64,000 nucleotides of DNA from Gemmobacter nectariphilus DSM 15620 (GTDB taxonomy: Bacteria; Pseudomonadota; Alphaproteobacteria; Rhodobacterales; Rhodobacteraceae): positions 186,001-250,000 of the forward strand of contig NZ_AUCM01000004.1 in assembly GCF_000429765.1 (NCBI RefSeq), written 5' to 3'. Under the pieces are notes generated by a model. The model made no database searches. It was not told the DNA's origin and saw only the letters and a list, made by a program, of their open reading frames with translations. A program made the position numbers and the translations under genes. Positions 1-8,449 of this stretch are shown one piece after another. Within the stretch, counting starts at the first letter, position 1; each line of letters opens with the position of its first letter.

Positions 1-420
1 CGCGTCTCGGCCGTGGATCACATGGACGAAGGCATCCAGCTTGAGGATACCATCGCCTTTGCCCGCGCGCTGAAATCGGTCGGCGTCGATGTGGTCGATT
101 GTTCCTCGGGCGGTATCTCGGGGGGCGCGACGGCTGCCCGCATCCCGCGCGGCCCCGGCTTTCAGGTCCCCTTTGCCGAGGCCGTCCGGCGCGAGGCGGG
201 CATCGCAAGCATGGCGGTCGGGCTGATCACCACGCCCGATCTGGCCGAAAGCATCCTTCAGGAAGGCCGGGCCGATCTGATCGCCATCGGCCGCGAGGCG
301 CTCGAGGATCCGAACTGGCCGCTGCACGCCCGCCGCGCGCTGGGGGATGACGGGTTCAGCGCCTGGCCCGAACAGCATGGCTGGTGGCTGGAACGCCGCG
401 TCGCCAGCCTTCGCGCCTGA
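1..420 (+). CDS. NADH:flavin oxidoreductase / Old Yellow Enzyme family, C-terminal part (5' end outside window)
   Basis: The reading frame is open from base 1, so the true start lies upstream. The visible 139 codons are the C-terminal third of an FMN-binding TIM barrel. The stretch VDCSSGGIS is followed by PGFQVPFAEAVRREAGI, GLITTPDLAE and ADLIAIGREALEDPNWPLHA, which is the typical phosphate-binding end of NamA/YqjM-type ene-reductases. Family knowledge: NAD(P)H-dependent reduction of activated C=C bonds in the cytoplasm. It ends 10 bases before the SDR start, so the two are probably co-transcribed. The physiological substrate cannot be told from this fragment. Confidence 0.85.
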   Translation, partial: RVSAVDHMDEGIQLEDTIAFARALKSVGVDVVDCSSGGISGGATAARIPRGPGFQVPFAEAVRREAGIASMAVGLITTPDLAESILQEGRADLIAIGREALEDPNWPLHARRALGDDGFSAWPEQHGWWLERRVASLRA

Positions 421-430
421 GGCACTCGCC

Positions 431-1180
431 ATGAGCCTTGCAAGACAGGTGGCCTTTGTCACCGGCGGCGCTTCGGGCATCGGCGCGGCCGTCGCACAGC
501 GTCTGGCCGCGCGGGGGGGGGCGCTGGCCTTGGCCGACCTCAATCCGGCGGCGCTTGATCAGGCCCACGCGGATCTGACAGCCATCGGCGCGCAGGTGCT
601 GTGCCTGCCACTGGATGTATCGGACCCTCAGGCGGTGCAGGCGGCCATGGACCGCACCGCGCAAAGCCTTGGCCCGGTGCGCCTTCTGGTCAACAGCGCC
701 GGCATCACCGGCGATGGTGCGCCGATGGGCCAGGTCGCGCTTGCCGACTGGCGGCGGGTGATGGCGGTAAACCTGGACGGCTCGTTCCACACGATGAACG
801 CGGCGTTTCCCATGATGGCGGCGGCAGGTGGCGGGGCGGTGGTCAATGTCGCCTCGGTCATGGGCACTGTCGCCTCGGGCCGGTTCGCGCATTATGCGGC
901 CTCGAAACATGCGCTGATCGGGCTGACGAAATCGGCCGCCGTCGATGGTGCGCCCTTGGGGATCCGGGTGAATTCCGTCGGTCCCGGCTTTGTCGATACC
1001 CCCATGCAAGAGGGGCGGATGGACCAGGCCCGGCGCGCGCAACTGGCCAGCCAGCATCTTCTGGGCCGCTGGGCCACGGCAGACGAGGTTGCGGCCCTGG
1101 TCGTCTGGCTGCTGTCGGACGAGGCCTCCTTTGTCACCGGCAGCCATCATATGGTCGACGGCGGCTATACGGCCGTCTGA
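431..1180 (+). CDS. SDR family NAD(P)-dependent oxidoreductase
   Basis: This is a 249-residue classical short-chain dehydrogenase/reductase. The cofactor motif TGGASGIG covers residues 11-18, NSAG starts at residue 88, and the catalytic Ser142, Tyr155 and Lys159 have the canonical YxxxK spacing. The C-terminus VDGGYTAV is typical of FabG-like and 3-hydroxyacyl-type SDRs. An in-frame start at 347 would run inside the preceding gene, so ATG 431 is preferred. Substrate is unknown. The pairing with an ene-reductase and the nearby acyl-CoA dehydrogenase hints at acyl or aromatic-acid catabolism, which is inference only. Confidence 0.9.
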   Translation: MSLARQVAFVTGGASGIGAAVAQRLAARGGALALADLNPAALDQAHADLTAIGAQVLCLPLDVSDPQAVQAAMDRTAQSLGPVRLLVNSAGITGDGAPMGQVALADWRRVMAVNLDGSFHTMNAAFPMMAAAGGGAVVNVASVMGTVASGRFAHYAASKHALIGLTKSAAVDGAPLGIRVNSVGPGFVDTPMQEGRMDQARRAQLASQHLLGRWATADEVAALVVWLLSDEASFVTGSHHMVDGGYTAV

Positions 1181-1330
1181 CCCGCGCCCCCGCTGACAGG
1201 CGCGGCAGCGTGGAAAAACACCGGACCACCCTTTCCATTCCCGGAAAAGGTTGCAACCATGGCAGCGCCGTCAGGGTAGCTGCCCGGCGACGGCGCGCAA
1301 CATGGGAAAACGCCGGACGGGTGTGCAGGA

Positions 1331-2239
1331 ATGCAACATGCACAGGACAGGTTCCAATGGGATGACCTGCGCTACGTTCTGGCCGTGGCGCGGGCGCGCT
1401 CGGTCTCGGGCGCGGCGCAGCAATTGCGGGTGGATCATACCACGGTCAGCCGCCGCGTCACCCGGCTGGAACAGCTGCTGAACACCGCGCTCTTCAACCG
1501 GACCCGCTCGGGCTATTCCACCACGGCAGCGGGCGCGCGGGTGGTCGAACTGGCCCAGCAGATGGAAAGCGCGCTGATCCGCTGCGAAGGCGAGATCACC
1601 AACCGCAACGACGAGCTGCGCGGCACCGTCCGGGTGGCCACGCCCGATGGCTTTGGCAGCATCTTCCTGGCCCCGCGCCTTGCCCAATTGTGCACTGACC
1701 ATCCCGAACTCAGGGTGCAGCTCTACCCCTCGCAACTGCGCTACAGCCTGGCGGACCGCGAGGTCGATATCGTGATCGGCCTGCAAAAGCCCTCGGCCGG
1801 CCGGCTGACGGCGCGCAAGCTGACCGAATACCGCATCCGCCTCTATGCCAGCCGCGCCTGGTGCGATCTGCGCGATCTGCCCCGCAGCTTCGAGGAACTG
1901 ACCGAGGTTCCCGTCGTCGGCTATGTGGAAAACCTGGGCACCGAACCCCCGGTGAATTTCCTGCCGCTGCTGCCGGGTAAGATCCGCGCGCGCTTTGCCA
2001 GCTCGAACCTGCTGGCCCAGATCAACGCGGTGCTGGCCGGGCAGGGCATCGGCTTCCTGCCCGATTTCGTGGCCGACGGGCGGCCCGAATTCATCCCCGT
2101 CCCCGTCGATTTCCACATCGACCGGGAACTGTGGCTGATGATCCACGAGGATAACCGCAACCTCGCCCGCGTTCAGGCCGTGGCCGAGTTCATCCAGTCC
2201 GAGGTCCGCAAAAGCCGCAGCACATTCTTTGCCGACTGA
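1331..2239 (+). CDS. LysR family transcriptional regulator
   Basis: This is a 302-residue LysR protein. The N-terminal winged helix-turn-helix (about residues 8-65) contains WDDLRYVLAVAR, SGAAQQLRVDHTTVSRRV and RLEQLLNTALFNR. A LysR substrate-binding domain follows (about 95-295). It lies 150 bases after the SDR on the same strand and converges with the acyl-CoA dehydrogenase gene. It may regulate either neighbour. Effector unknown. The start is chosen because the family HTH normally begins 8-12 residues in. Confidence 0.9.
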   Translation: MQHAQDRFQWDDLRYVLAVARARSVSGAAQQLRVDHTTVSRRVTRLEQLLNTALFNRTRSGYSTTAAGARVVELAQQMESALIRCEGEITNRNDELRGTVRVATPDGFGSIFLAPRLAQLCTDHPELRVQLYPSQLRYSLADREVDIVIGLQKPSAGRLTARKLTEYRIRLYASRAWCDLRDLPRSFEELTEVPVVGYVENLGTEPPVNFLPLLPGKIRARFASSNLLAQINAVLAGQGIGFLPDFVADGRPEFIPVPVDFHIDRELWLMIHEDNRNLARVQAVAEFIQSEVRKSRSTFFAD

Positions 2240-2249
2240 CCGCCGTCCC

Positions 2250-2280
2250 TTTCATCTGTCTTCAAATATCCTGGGGGGCA
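2250..2280 (-). repeat. Dispersed intergenic repeat (GGATATTT type)
   Basis: Read on the minus strand this is GGATATTTGAAGACAGATGA, a member of the short intergenic family seen at a dozen or so places in this window (see findings). It sits downstream of the acyl-CoA dehydrogenase and downstream of the LysR gene, between two convergent genes. Confidence 0.7.
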
Positions 2281-2312
2281 GGCGCGCCCGCGACGCCGGG
2301 CCGACAGCACCC

Positions 2313-2329
2313 GGGGGGCAAGGCCCCCC
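2313..2329. terminator. GC hairpin between convergent genes
   Basis: GGGGGGC, loop AAG, GCCCCCC forms a 7-bp perfect stem 13 bases past the acyl-CoA dehydrogenase stop. There is no clear T-tract, so it is a possible terminator or 3'-end stabiliser only. Confidence 0.4.
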
Positions 2330-2341
2330 GCGCGGTGCCGC

Positions 2342-3496
2342 TTACGCCTGCGCCTTCAGGCTGCGGCCGATCACCACGTTCATGATCTCGCCCGTGCCGT
2401 CCATGCACTCGGAAACGCGCACAGCCGCCAGCTGCCGCGCCAGCCCATGGTCGCGCATCAGCCCGTTGGCCCCCAGCGCCCGCATCGCCTGGCTGATCGC
2501 GTCAAAGGCGCTGCGGGTGCCCAGCTTCTTGGCATGCGCCGTCAGCGTGGCATCGGGCCTGCCGCCTTCGAAATGCCGGGCGGCCTGAAAGGTCAGGGCG
2601 CGGCTGGCCTCGATGCTGGTGGCCGCATCCGCCAGGATCCACTGCATCCCCTGATGGTCGATCACCGCCTTGCCAAAGGTCTGCCGCCCCGCGGCATAGG
2701 CCAGTGCCCGGTCCATCGCGCCCATGGCCGCGCCGTTGCACATGGCCGCCACCCCCAGCCGGGCCACGTCGATGCCATACATCGCCGCCTTGAAGGCGGT
2801 TCCCGGCGCAAAGGCCACGGCGCCGTGGGGCGCAAAGGCACCGTCAAAGCTGAGGTCAGTCGTCCCCATCGCGGTCGAGCCGATCAGATCCAGCGCCGGT
2901 TCCACAGTGACGCCCGCAGCGCCCCGTTCGAACCCCAGGGCGGCCACGCCCTTGGCGCCGCTGCCCGGATCGGTCTGGCAAAAGGCCGCGAAGATGTCGG
3001 CATATAGCCCGTTGGTCACCCAGGCCTTGCGGCCCGTCACCGAATAGCCGCCATCGACCGGCTGCGCATGCGTGGTGATCGAGGTCGCATCCGACCCCGC
3101 GCCCGGCTCGGTCAGCAGAAAGGCCCCGACCGCATCCCCCGACAAAAGCTGCGGCAGCGCGGCATCGCGCAAGCCCGCATTGGGCGACAGCGACATCGCC
3201 ACCGTCACATTGGTATGCACCGCCAGCGCGCAGGTGAATCCCATGTCGCGCCGCGCCAGTTCCTCGTAGATGCGGACCTGCGTGGCCACCCCGTCGCCAA
3301 ACCCGCCCAGATCGCGCGGGATCGCCGTGCCGGTAAAGCGCGAAATCGCATCGCGCAGCGCGGTTTCCGGGCTGGCCTCGCCCTTGTCCCAGGCCTCGCC
3401 ATTCGGCGTCAGAACCCGGTCGGCAAATTCGGCAGCCTCGGCGATGCGGTCCTCGTTGACCGGGCCATGGGGCAGGGCAAGCGGTTGATAGGTCAT
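2342..3496 (-). CDS. Acyl-CoA dehydrogenase, likely branched-chain acyl-CoA (BCKDH-linked)
   Basis: This 384-residue FAD enzyme oxidises acyl-CoA to enoyl-CoA, passing electrons to ETF. Visible motifs include LLTEPGAGSDATSI (acyl-CoA/flavin contact), RKAWVTNG, and a C-terminal helical domain with RQTFGKAVIDHQGMQW. Being last in the run after the four BCKDH genes (9 bases after lpd), it probably acts on isovaleryl-, isobutyryl- or 2-methylbutyryl-CoA. The site that is YEGT in medium-chain enzymes reads MDGT here, with Asp366 replacing the usual catalytic Glu. IVD-type enzymes also lack Glu there and use another position. Exact substrate is inferred from context. Confidence 0.88.
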   Translation of the reverse strand: MTYQPLALPHGPVNEDRIAEAAEFADRVLTPNGEAWDKGEASPETALRDAISRFTGTAIPRDLGGFGDGVATQVRIYEELARRDMGFTCALAVHTNVTVAMSLSPNAGLRDAALPQLLSGDAVGAFLLTEPGAGSDATSITTHAQPVDGGYSVTGRKAWVTNGLYADIFAAFCQTDPGSGAKGVAALGFERGAAGVTVEPALDLIGSTAMGTTDLSFDGAFAPHGAVAFAPGTAFKAAMYGIDVARLGVAAMCNGAAMGAMDRALAYAAGRQTFGKAVIDHQGMQWILADAATSIEASRALTFQAARHFEGGRPDATLTAHAKKLGTRSAFDAISQAMRALGANGLMRDHGLARQLAAVRVSECMDGTGEIMNVVIGRSLKAQA

Positions 3497-3505
3497 GGTC
3501 TCTCC

Positions 3506-4876
3506 CTAGATGTGCAGCGCGTGGCCAAGCGCCCTGTGCGCGGCCTCTTGCAGGGCCTCGCCCTGGGTCGGGTGGGCATGGATGGTTCCGGCGATGTCCT
3601 GAAGCGTCGCCCCCATCTCGATTGCCAGGGCAAAGGCGGTGGCCATTTCGGAAATCCCGGCGCCGACCGCCTGAACCCCCAGGACCAGCCCGTTGTCCTT
3701 GCGCGACACGACCCGGATGAACCCATCCTCGCGCCCGACCGTCATCGCCCGGCCATTGGCCTTGAAGGGGAAGCTGTCGGCGCGCGCGGCATCGCCCGCC
3801 TCGGCCGGGGACAGGCCCACGGTCACAAGCTCGGGGTCGGTAAAGCAGATCGCCGGGATACAGCGCTTGTCCCATTCGGCCCTGCCGCCTGCGGCGGTTT
3901 CCACCGCGATTTCCGCCTGTGCCATGGCGCGGTGGGCCAGCATGGGGTCCCCCGTCACATCGCCAATCGCCAGAACCCCGGTCATGGACGTGCGCATCCG
4001 CGCATCGACCTTGATGAACGGCCCCGCCATCGTCAGGCCCAGCGTCTCGATGCCCGAGGTGTTCGGGCGGCGCCCGACGGTGACCAGCACCTTGTCCGCC
4101 GCGATCTCGGCCTCGCCGTCCGGTCCCTGAACCTTCAGCCCGGTGTCGGTCAGCCCCAGCGCCTTGGTGCCGGTCAGCACCGTGACCCCCAGCGATTTCA
4201 GCCGCGCGGCAACCGGCGCGGTCAGGTCAGCATCATAGGCTGGCAGGATGCGCGCCCCTGCCTCGACCACCGTCACCTTGGCGCCCAGCTTGGCAAAGGC
4301 GGTGCCCAGCTCCAGCCCGATATAGCCGCCACCGACCACGGCCAGCGACGCGGGCACCTTGTCCAGCGCCAAGGCCGCGGTCGAAGACAGCACCCGCTCG
4401 CCAAACGGCAGGAAGGGCAGTTCCACCGGCTCCGATCCGGTGGCGATAATGGTCGTTGCAGGCTTGATCGTGACCGGGCCATCGGCGGTGTCCACCACAA
4501 CGGTCTTGCCATCGACGAACCGGGCCCGGCCCGTCACCACCCGCACCTTGGCCTTTTTCATCAGCCCGGCAACGCCGCCGGTCAGGCGGGCGACGATGCC
4601 ATCCTTCCACGCCATGCCCTTGGCCAGGTCGATGGTGGGCGTGCCCGCCGAAATGCCCAGCGGGTTGTCGTGGGTCAGCTCCGCCGCGCGGTGGAATTCC
4701 TCGGCCAGATGGATCACGGCCTTGGACGGGATGCAGCCGATGTTCAGGCAGGTGCCGCCGGGGCGTTCGGCCTCGACCACCACGGTATCCAGGCCCTTTT
4801 GCCCGGCGCGGATCGCGGCGACATAACCGCCGGGACCGGCGCCGATGACCAGCAGCTGACAGGTGATCGTGCTCAT
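3506..4876 (-). CDS. lpdA: Dihydrolipoyl dehydrogenase (E3) of the 2-oxoacid dehydrogenase complex
   Basis: This is a 456-residue E3 flavoenzyme that reoxidises dihydrolipoamide on E2 with NAD+. It has an N-terminal FAD dinucleotide fold (GAGPGG, residues 12-17), the redox disulphide GGTCLNIGC (Cys43 and Cys48), a second NAD-binding fold around VVGGGYIGLELG, and the C-terminal interface with IHAHPTQGEAL carrying the catalytic His-Glu pair. Its start overlaps the E2 stop by 4 bases (ATGA), so the two are translationally coupled. It is the dedicated E3 of this BCKDH operon rather than a pyruvate or 2-oxoglutarate complex E3, judged by context. Confidence 0.95.
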   Translation of the reverse strand: MSTITCQLLVIGAGPGGYVAAIRAGQKGLDTVVVEAERPGGTCLNIGCIPSKAVIHLAEEFHRAAELTHDNPLGISAGTPTIDLAKGMAWKDGIVARLTGGVAGLMKKAKVRVVTGRARFVDGKTVVVDTADGPVTIKPATTIIATGSEPVELPFLPFGERVLSSTAALALDKVPASLAVVGGGYIGLELGTAFAKLGAKVTVVEAGARILPAYDADLTAPVAARLKSLGVTVLTGTKALGLTDTGLKVQGPDGEAEIAADKVLVTVGRRPNTSGIETLGLTMAGPFIKVDARMRTSMTGVLAIGDVTGDPMLAHRAMAQAEIAVETAAGGRAEWDKRCIPAICFTDPELVTVGLSPAEAGDAARADSFPFKANGRAMTVGREDGFIRVVSRKDNGLVLGVQAVGAGISEMATAFALAIEMGATLQDIAGTIHAHPTQGEALQEAAHRALGHALHI

Positions 4877-6144
4877 GCCTCGCCCTCGGTGAACAGCAAT
4901 GCGGGTTCTTCCATCAGCGTCTTGATGCGCTGGATGAAGCTGGCGGCGTTCCAGCCGTCCACGATGCGATGGTCAAAGCTGGACGACAGGTTCATCACCT
5001 TGCGCGGCACAAAGGCCGAGCCGTCCCAGACCGGGCGGATCTGCATCTTGTTGACGCCGACGATGGCCACTTCGGGGTGGTTGATGATCGGCGTATGCGA
5101 GATGCCGCCCATCGGCCCCAGAGAGGTGATGGTGATCGTGCTGCCGGTCAGCTCCTCGCGGGTCAGCCGGCCCTGGCGGCCTGCCTCGGCCAGCCGGTTC
5201 AGCTCGGCCCCCAGATCCCACAGGCCGCGCGCCTCGGCATGGCGCAGGTTGGCCACGACCAGACCCGTGGGGGTCTGCACCGCGATCCCGGCATGGACGG
5301 CGCCATATTGGTGGACGACGCCATTGTCATCGTCATAGCGCGCGTTCACCACCGGCTCGTCGCGGATGGCGATGACCATGGCCCGGATCAGGAAGGGCAG
5401 CATCGTCAGCTTGGGCTGGCCGTCCTTGCGCGAGCGGTTCATGGTCTCGCGCAGGTCTTCCAGCTTGGTGACATCGGTATCCTCGACATAGGTGATATGC
5501 GGGATGCGGCTGCGCGAGGTGGACATCTTGTCCGCGATCATCCGGCGCAGGCCGACGACCTTGATGTCGGTGACGCGCATGTCGCGCTGGCGGCCGGTGG
5601 CGGCCGGCGCGGTGCCAGGGCCGGCGGCAAAGACGGCATCAAGGTCGGCATGGGTGATACGGCCGGCCGGGCCGGTGCCGGGCACCGTGCGCAGGTCGAT
5701 CCCCGCATCGCGGGCACGGGCGCGCACGGCGGGGGAGGCCAGCGGGGCCTCGCCTTCGGGGCGGGGGGCGCGGGCCATGGCCGCGGGTGCGGCAGGTTTG
5801 GGCTGCGGGGCAGGGGCCACCGGGGCCGCCGCCGCAGGGGCGGGGGCCGGTGTCTGGGCCTTGGCCGGTTCTGCCGTGGGGGCAGGCTCGGCGTCGCCGT
5901 CGCCCTCGACCTCGATACGGATCAGGGGGGCGCCGATGGCGATGACCTTGCCGACCTCGCCGCCCAGGTCGACCACCTTGCCGCCAAAGGTCGCGGGGAT
6001 TTCCACCGTCGCCTTGTCGGTCATCACGGCGGCCAGCGCCTGATCCTCGGCGATCAGATCGCCGGGCTTGACCAGCCATTCCACCAGCTCTGCCTCGGCG
6101 ATGCCTTCGCCGATGTCCGGCATCTTGATCGTGCGAATGCCCAT
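4873..6144 (-). CDS. bkdB: 2-oxoacid dehydrogenase E2 (lipoamide acyltransferase), branched-chain type
   Basis: This 423-residue dihydrolipoamide acyltransferase is the core of the complex. An N-terminal lipoyl domain carries the lipoylated lysine in MTDKATVEIP (Lys44). An Ala/Pro-rich linker (about 85-125) follows, then a peripheral-subunit-binding domain (about 130-170, ASPAVRARARDAGID) and the CoA-dependent acyltransferase domain ending in SFDHRIVDGW with His392 and Asp396. One lipoyl domain is usual for BCKDH E2. The gene starts 3 bases after E1beta and overlaps lpdA. Confidence 0.93.
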   Translation of the reverse strand: MGIRTIKMPDIGEGIAEAELVEWLVKPGDLIAEDQALAAVMTDKATVEIPATFGGKVVDLGGEVGKVIAIGAPLIRIEVEGDGDAEPAPTAEPAKAQTPAPAPAAAAPVAPAPQPKPAAPAAMARAPRPEGEAPLASPAVRARARDAGIDLRTVPGTGPAGRITHADLDAVFAAGPGTAPAATGRQRDMRVTDIKVVGLRRMIADKMSTSRSRIPHITYVEDTDVTKLEDLRETMNRSRKDGQPKLTMLPFLIRAMVIAIRDEPVVNARYDDDNGVVHQYGAVHAGIAVQTPTGLVVANLRHAEARGLWDLGAELNRLAEAGRQGRLTREELTGSTITITSLGPMGGISHTPIINHPEVAIVGVNKMQIRPVWDGSAFVPRKVMNLSSSFDHRIVDGWNAASFIQRIKTLMEEPALLFTEGEA

Positions 6145-6147
6145 GGC

Positions 6148-7161
6148 TCAGCCCTCCATCACGTCGCGCAGCGCCTGCGCCACCCGGTCGGGGCCGGGGA
6201 AATACAGCCATTCCTGCGCGTAAGGATATGGCGTGTCATAGCCGGCGACCCGGGTGATCGGTGCCTCCAGGTGGTAGAAACACGCCTCTTGCACGATGGC
6301 CGACAGTTCAGCGCCGAAGCCGCTGGTCTGCGTGGCCTCGTGGACGATCACGCAGCGGCCGGTTTTCGCGACCGAGGCTTCGATGGTCTCGTAGTCGATC
6401 GGCACCAGGGTGCGCAGGTCGATCACCTCGGCGTCGATCCCGGTCTCGGCCACTGCGGCCAGCGCGACATGCACCATCGTCCCATAGGCCAGCACCGTCA
6501 CCGCATCGCCGGGCCGGCGCACCACCGCCTTGCCCAGCGGCACGGTGTAATGGCCTTCCGGCACCTCGCCCAGCTCATGCGCCGACCAGGGCACGACCTT
6601 CTGGTCGTGGTGGCCGTCGAACGGGCCGTTGTAAAGCCGCTTGGGTTCGAGGAAGATCACCGGGTCGTCATCCTCGATGGCGGAAATCAGCAGGCCCTTG
6701 GCATCATAGGGGTTCGAGGGGATGACCACCTTGAGCCCGGTCGAATGGGTAAAGCACGCCTCGGGCGATTGCGAATGGGTCTGGCCGCCAAAGATGCCGC
6801 CGCCCGTGGGCATTCGGATCACCATCGGGCAGGTGAACTGCCCGGCCGAGCGATAGCGCATCCGCGCCGCTTCCTGGGTGATCTGGTCATAGGCGGGAAA
6901 GACGTAATCGGCGAACTGGATTTCCACGCAAGGCCGCAAGCCATAGGTCGCCATGCCGACCGCGACCCCCACGATGCCGCCTTCGGCAATCGGCGTGTCA
7001 AAGCAGCGGGTCTTGCCGTATTTCGCCTGCAGCCCTTGGGTGCAGCGGAAGACGCCGCCGAAATAGCCGACATCCTCGCCAAAGACCACGACCTTTGGGT
7101 CCTGGCCCATCTTGACGTCCATCGCATCGCGGACGGCCTCGATCATCGTCATGCGTGCCAT
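6148..7161 (-). CDS. bkdA2: 2-oxoisovalerate dehydrogenase E1 beta subunit
   Basis: This 337-residue transketolase-like E1 beta chain begins MARMTMIEAVRDAMD and contains VVFGEDVGYFGG, FDTPIAEGGIVGVAVGMA, and a C-terminal transketolase domain with DLRTLVPIDYETI and PYPYAQEWLYFP. With E1alpha it decarboxylates branched-chain 2-oxo acids using ThDP and acylates the E2 lipoyl group. The ATG at 7161 is chosen over upstream in-frame starts because it follows the E1alpha stop by 2 bases and restores the family N-terminus. Confidence 0.93.
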   Translation of the reverse strand: MARMTMIEAVRDAMDVKMGQDPKVVVFGEDVGYFGGVFRCTQGLQAKYGKTRCFDTPIAEGGIVGVAVGMATYGLRPCVEIQFADYVFPAYDQITQEAARMRYRSAGQFTCPMVIRMPTGGGIFGGQTHSQSPEACFTHSTGLKVVIPSNPYDAKGLLISAIEDDDPVIFLEPKRLYNGPFDGHHDQKVVPWSAHELGEVPEGHYTVPLGKAVVRRPGDAVTVLAYGTMVHVALAAVAETGIDAEVIDLRTLVPIDYETIEASVAKTGRCVIVHEATQTSGFGAELSAIVQEACFYHLEAPITRVAGYDTPYPYAQEWLYFPGPDRVAQALRDVMEG

Positions 7162-7163
7162 GG

Positions 7164-8405
7164 TCAGATCCCCGCTTTCTGGCGCTGACGGCGCAGGTTT
7201 TCCGGCATGTCCTTGTAGACATCGCTGAACATCGCCCCCGCAGGCGCCGTGCCGCCGTCCAGCATGGTGCCAAAGGATTCCGCGATCTTCTGTTCGGCCT
7301 TCACATGGTCCTCGACCTCGGCCTGGGCTTGGGCGTGGCGCTCGTCGGACCATTCGCCCATGGCGATCAGATGGGTCTTCAGCCGCTCGATCGGGTCACC
7401 AAGGGGCCAGGCGGTGGATTCGTCCTTGGCCCGGTAGACCGTCGGGTCATCCGACGTGGTATGCGAGGCTGCGCGATAGGTCAGCCATTCGATGAAGGTC
7501 GGCCCAAGGCCCTGACGCGCCCGTTCGGTCGCCCATCGCGATGCCGCCAGCACCGCCAGATAGTCGTTGCCATCCACCCGGATCGCCGGCAGGCCATAGC
7601 CGATGCCGCGCGCGGCAAAGGGCTGCGCCCCGCCGCCGGTCAGGCCGGAAAAGGTGGAAATCGCCCATTGGTTGTTCACCAGGTTCAGCACCACCGGCGG
7701 CTTGTAGACCGCCGAGAACAGCATCGCCCAGTGGAAATCGCCCTCGGCCGCCGCGCCATCGCCGATCCAGCCAGCGGCGATCCTGGTATCTTCGGAAATC
7801 GCGGATCCCATCGCCCAGCCGACCGCCTGCACGAATTGCGTGGCCAGGTTGCCCGAGATCGAAAAGAACCCGTGATCCTTGGCCGAGGTCATCACGGCCA
7901 GCTGCCGGCCCAGCACCGGATCGCCCGCATTGCCGAACACCTGGTTCATGTACATGTGGATCGGATAGCCCGCCGCGAACAGCAGGCCCTGTTGGCGATA
8001 GGTCGGAAAGTTCATGTCGCCTTGGGCCAGAACCGACTGAAAGCCGCAAGCGATGGCCTCTTCGCCGGTGCATTGGGCGTGGTTCGTGGTCTTGCCCTGA
8101 CGCTGGGCCATCTGCATCCGGCGGTCGATATAGCGCGTCGTCATCATGTCGCGCAGGCCCTTGCGCAGCAGGTCGGGGTCCACCTTGCCCAGCCAGTCGG
8201 CCCAGGGGCCGACGGCATTGCCCATGCCGTCCATCAGCCGCACAAGGCCCCAGGCCATGTCGCGCATGGCCTCGGGGGACTCGTCCATCGCGGGCAGGCG
8301 GGTCTCGCCGGGTTCGGCCAGCGGCAGATAGTCAAAGCGCGGTGCCTCGCCGGGGCGGGCAGGGGGATCGGGCACATGCAGCCGGATCTTGGGGGTCTTG
8401 TCCAT
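7164..8405 (-). CDS. bkdA1: 2-oxoisovalerate dehydrogenase E1 alpha subunit
   Basis: This is a 413-residue E1 alpha chain. The thiamine diphosphate motif is visible as GDGAAAEGDFHWAM followed by VLNLVNNQWAIS. The N-terminal section with GKVDPDLLRKGLRDMMTTRY and RQGKTTNHAQCTGEEA is characteristic of the branched-chain (BCKDH) branch rather than pyruvate E1 alpha. It lies 44 bases after the FAD-linked dehydrogenase and directly upstream of E1 beta. In-frame codons further upstream give a long Arg/Gly-rich extension unlike the family, so MDKTPKIRLH at 8405 is taken as the start. Confidence 0.93.
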   Translation of the reverse strand: MDKTPKIRLHVPDPPARPGEAPRFDYLPLAEPGETRLPAMDESPEAMRDMAWGLVRLMDGMGNAVGPWADWLGKVDPDLLRKGLRDMMTTRYIDRRMQMAQRQGKTTNHAQCTGEEAIACGFQSVLAQGDMNFPTYRQQGLLFAAGYPIHMYMNQVFGNAGDPVLGRQLAVMTSAKDHGFFSISGNLATQFVQAVGWAMGSAISEDTRIAAGWIGDGAAAEGDFHWAMLFSAVYKPPVVLNLVNNQWAISTFSGLTGGGAQPFAARGIGYGLPAIRVDGNDYLAVLAASRWATERARQGLGPTFIEWLTYRAASHTTSDDPTVYRAKDESTAWPLGDPIERLKTHLIAMGEWSDERHAQAQAEVEDHVKAEQKIAESFGTMLDGGTAPAGAMFSDVYKDMPENLRRQRQKAGI

Positions 8406-8449
8406 GCGGGGGTCTCCTTGACGGGGAGGTCGTACGAAGGTCGGAACGC

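Noticed and set aside
347-430. Upstream start for the SDR gene
   Set aside because: Would overlap the Old Yellow Enzyme gene by 74 bases and add residues without family match. ATG 431 gives the standard SDR N-terminus.
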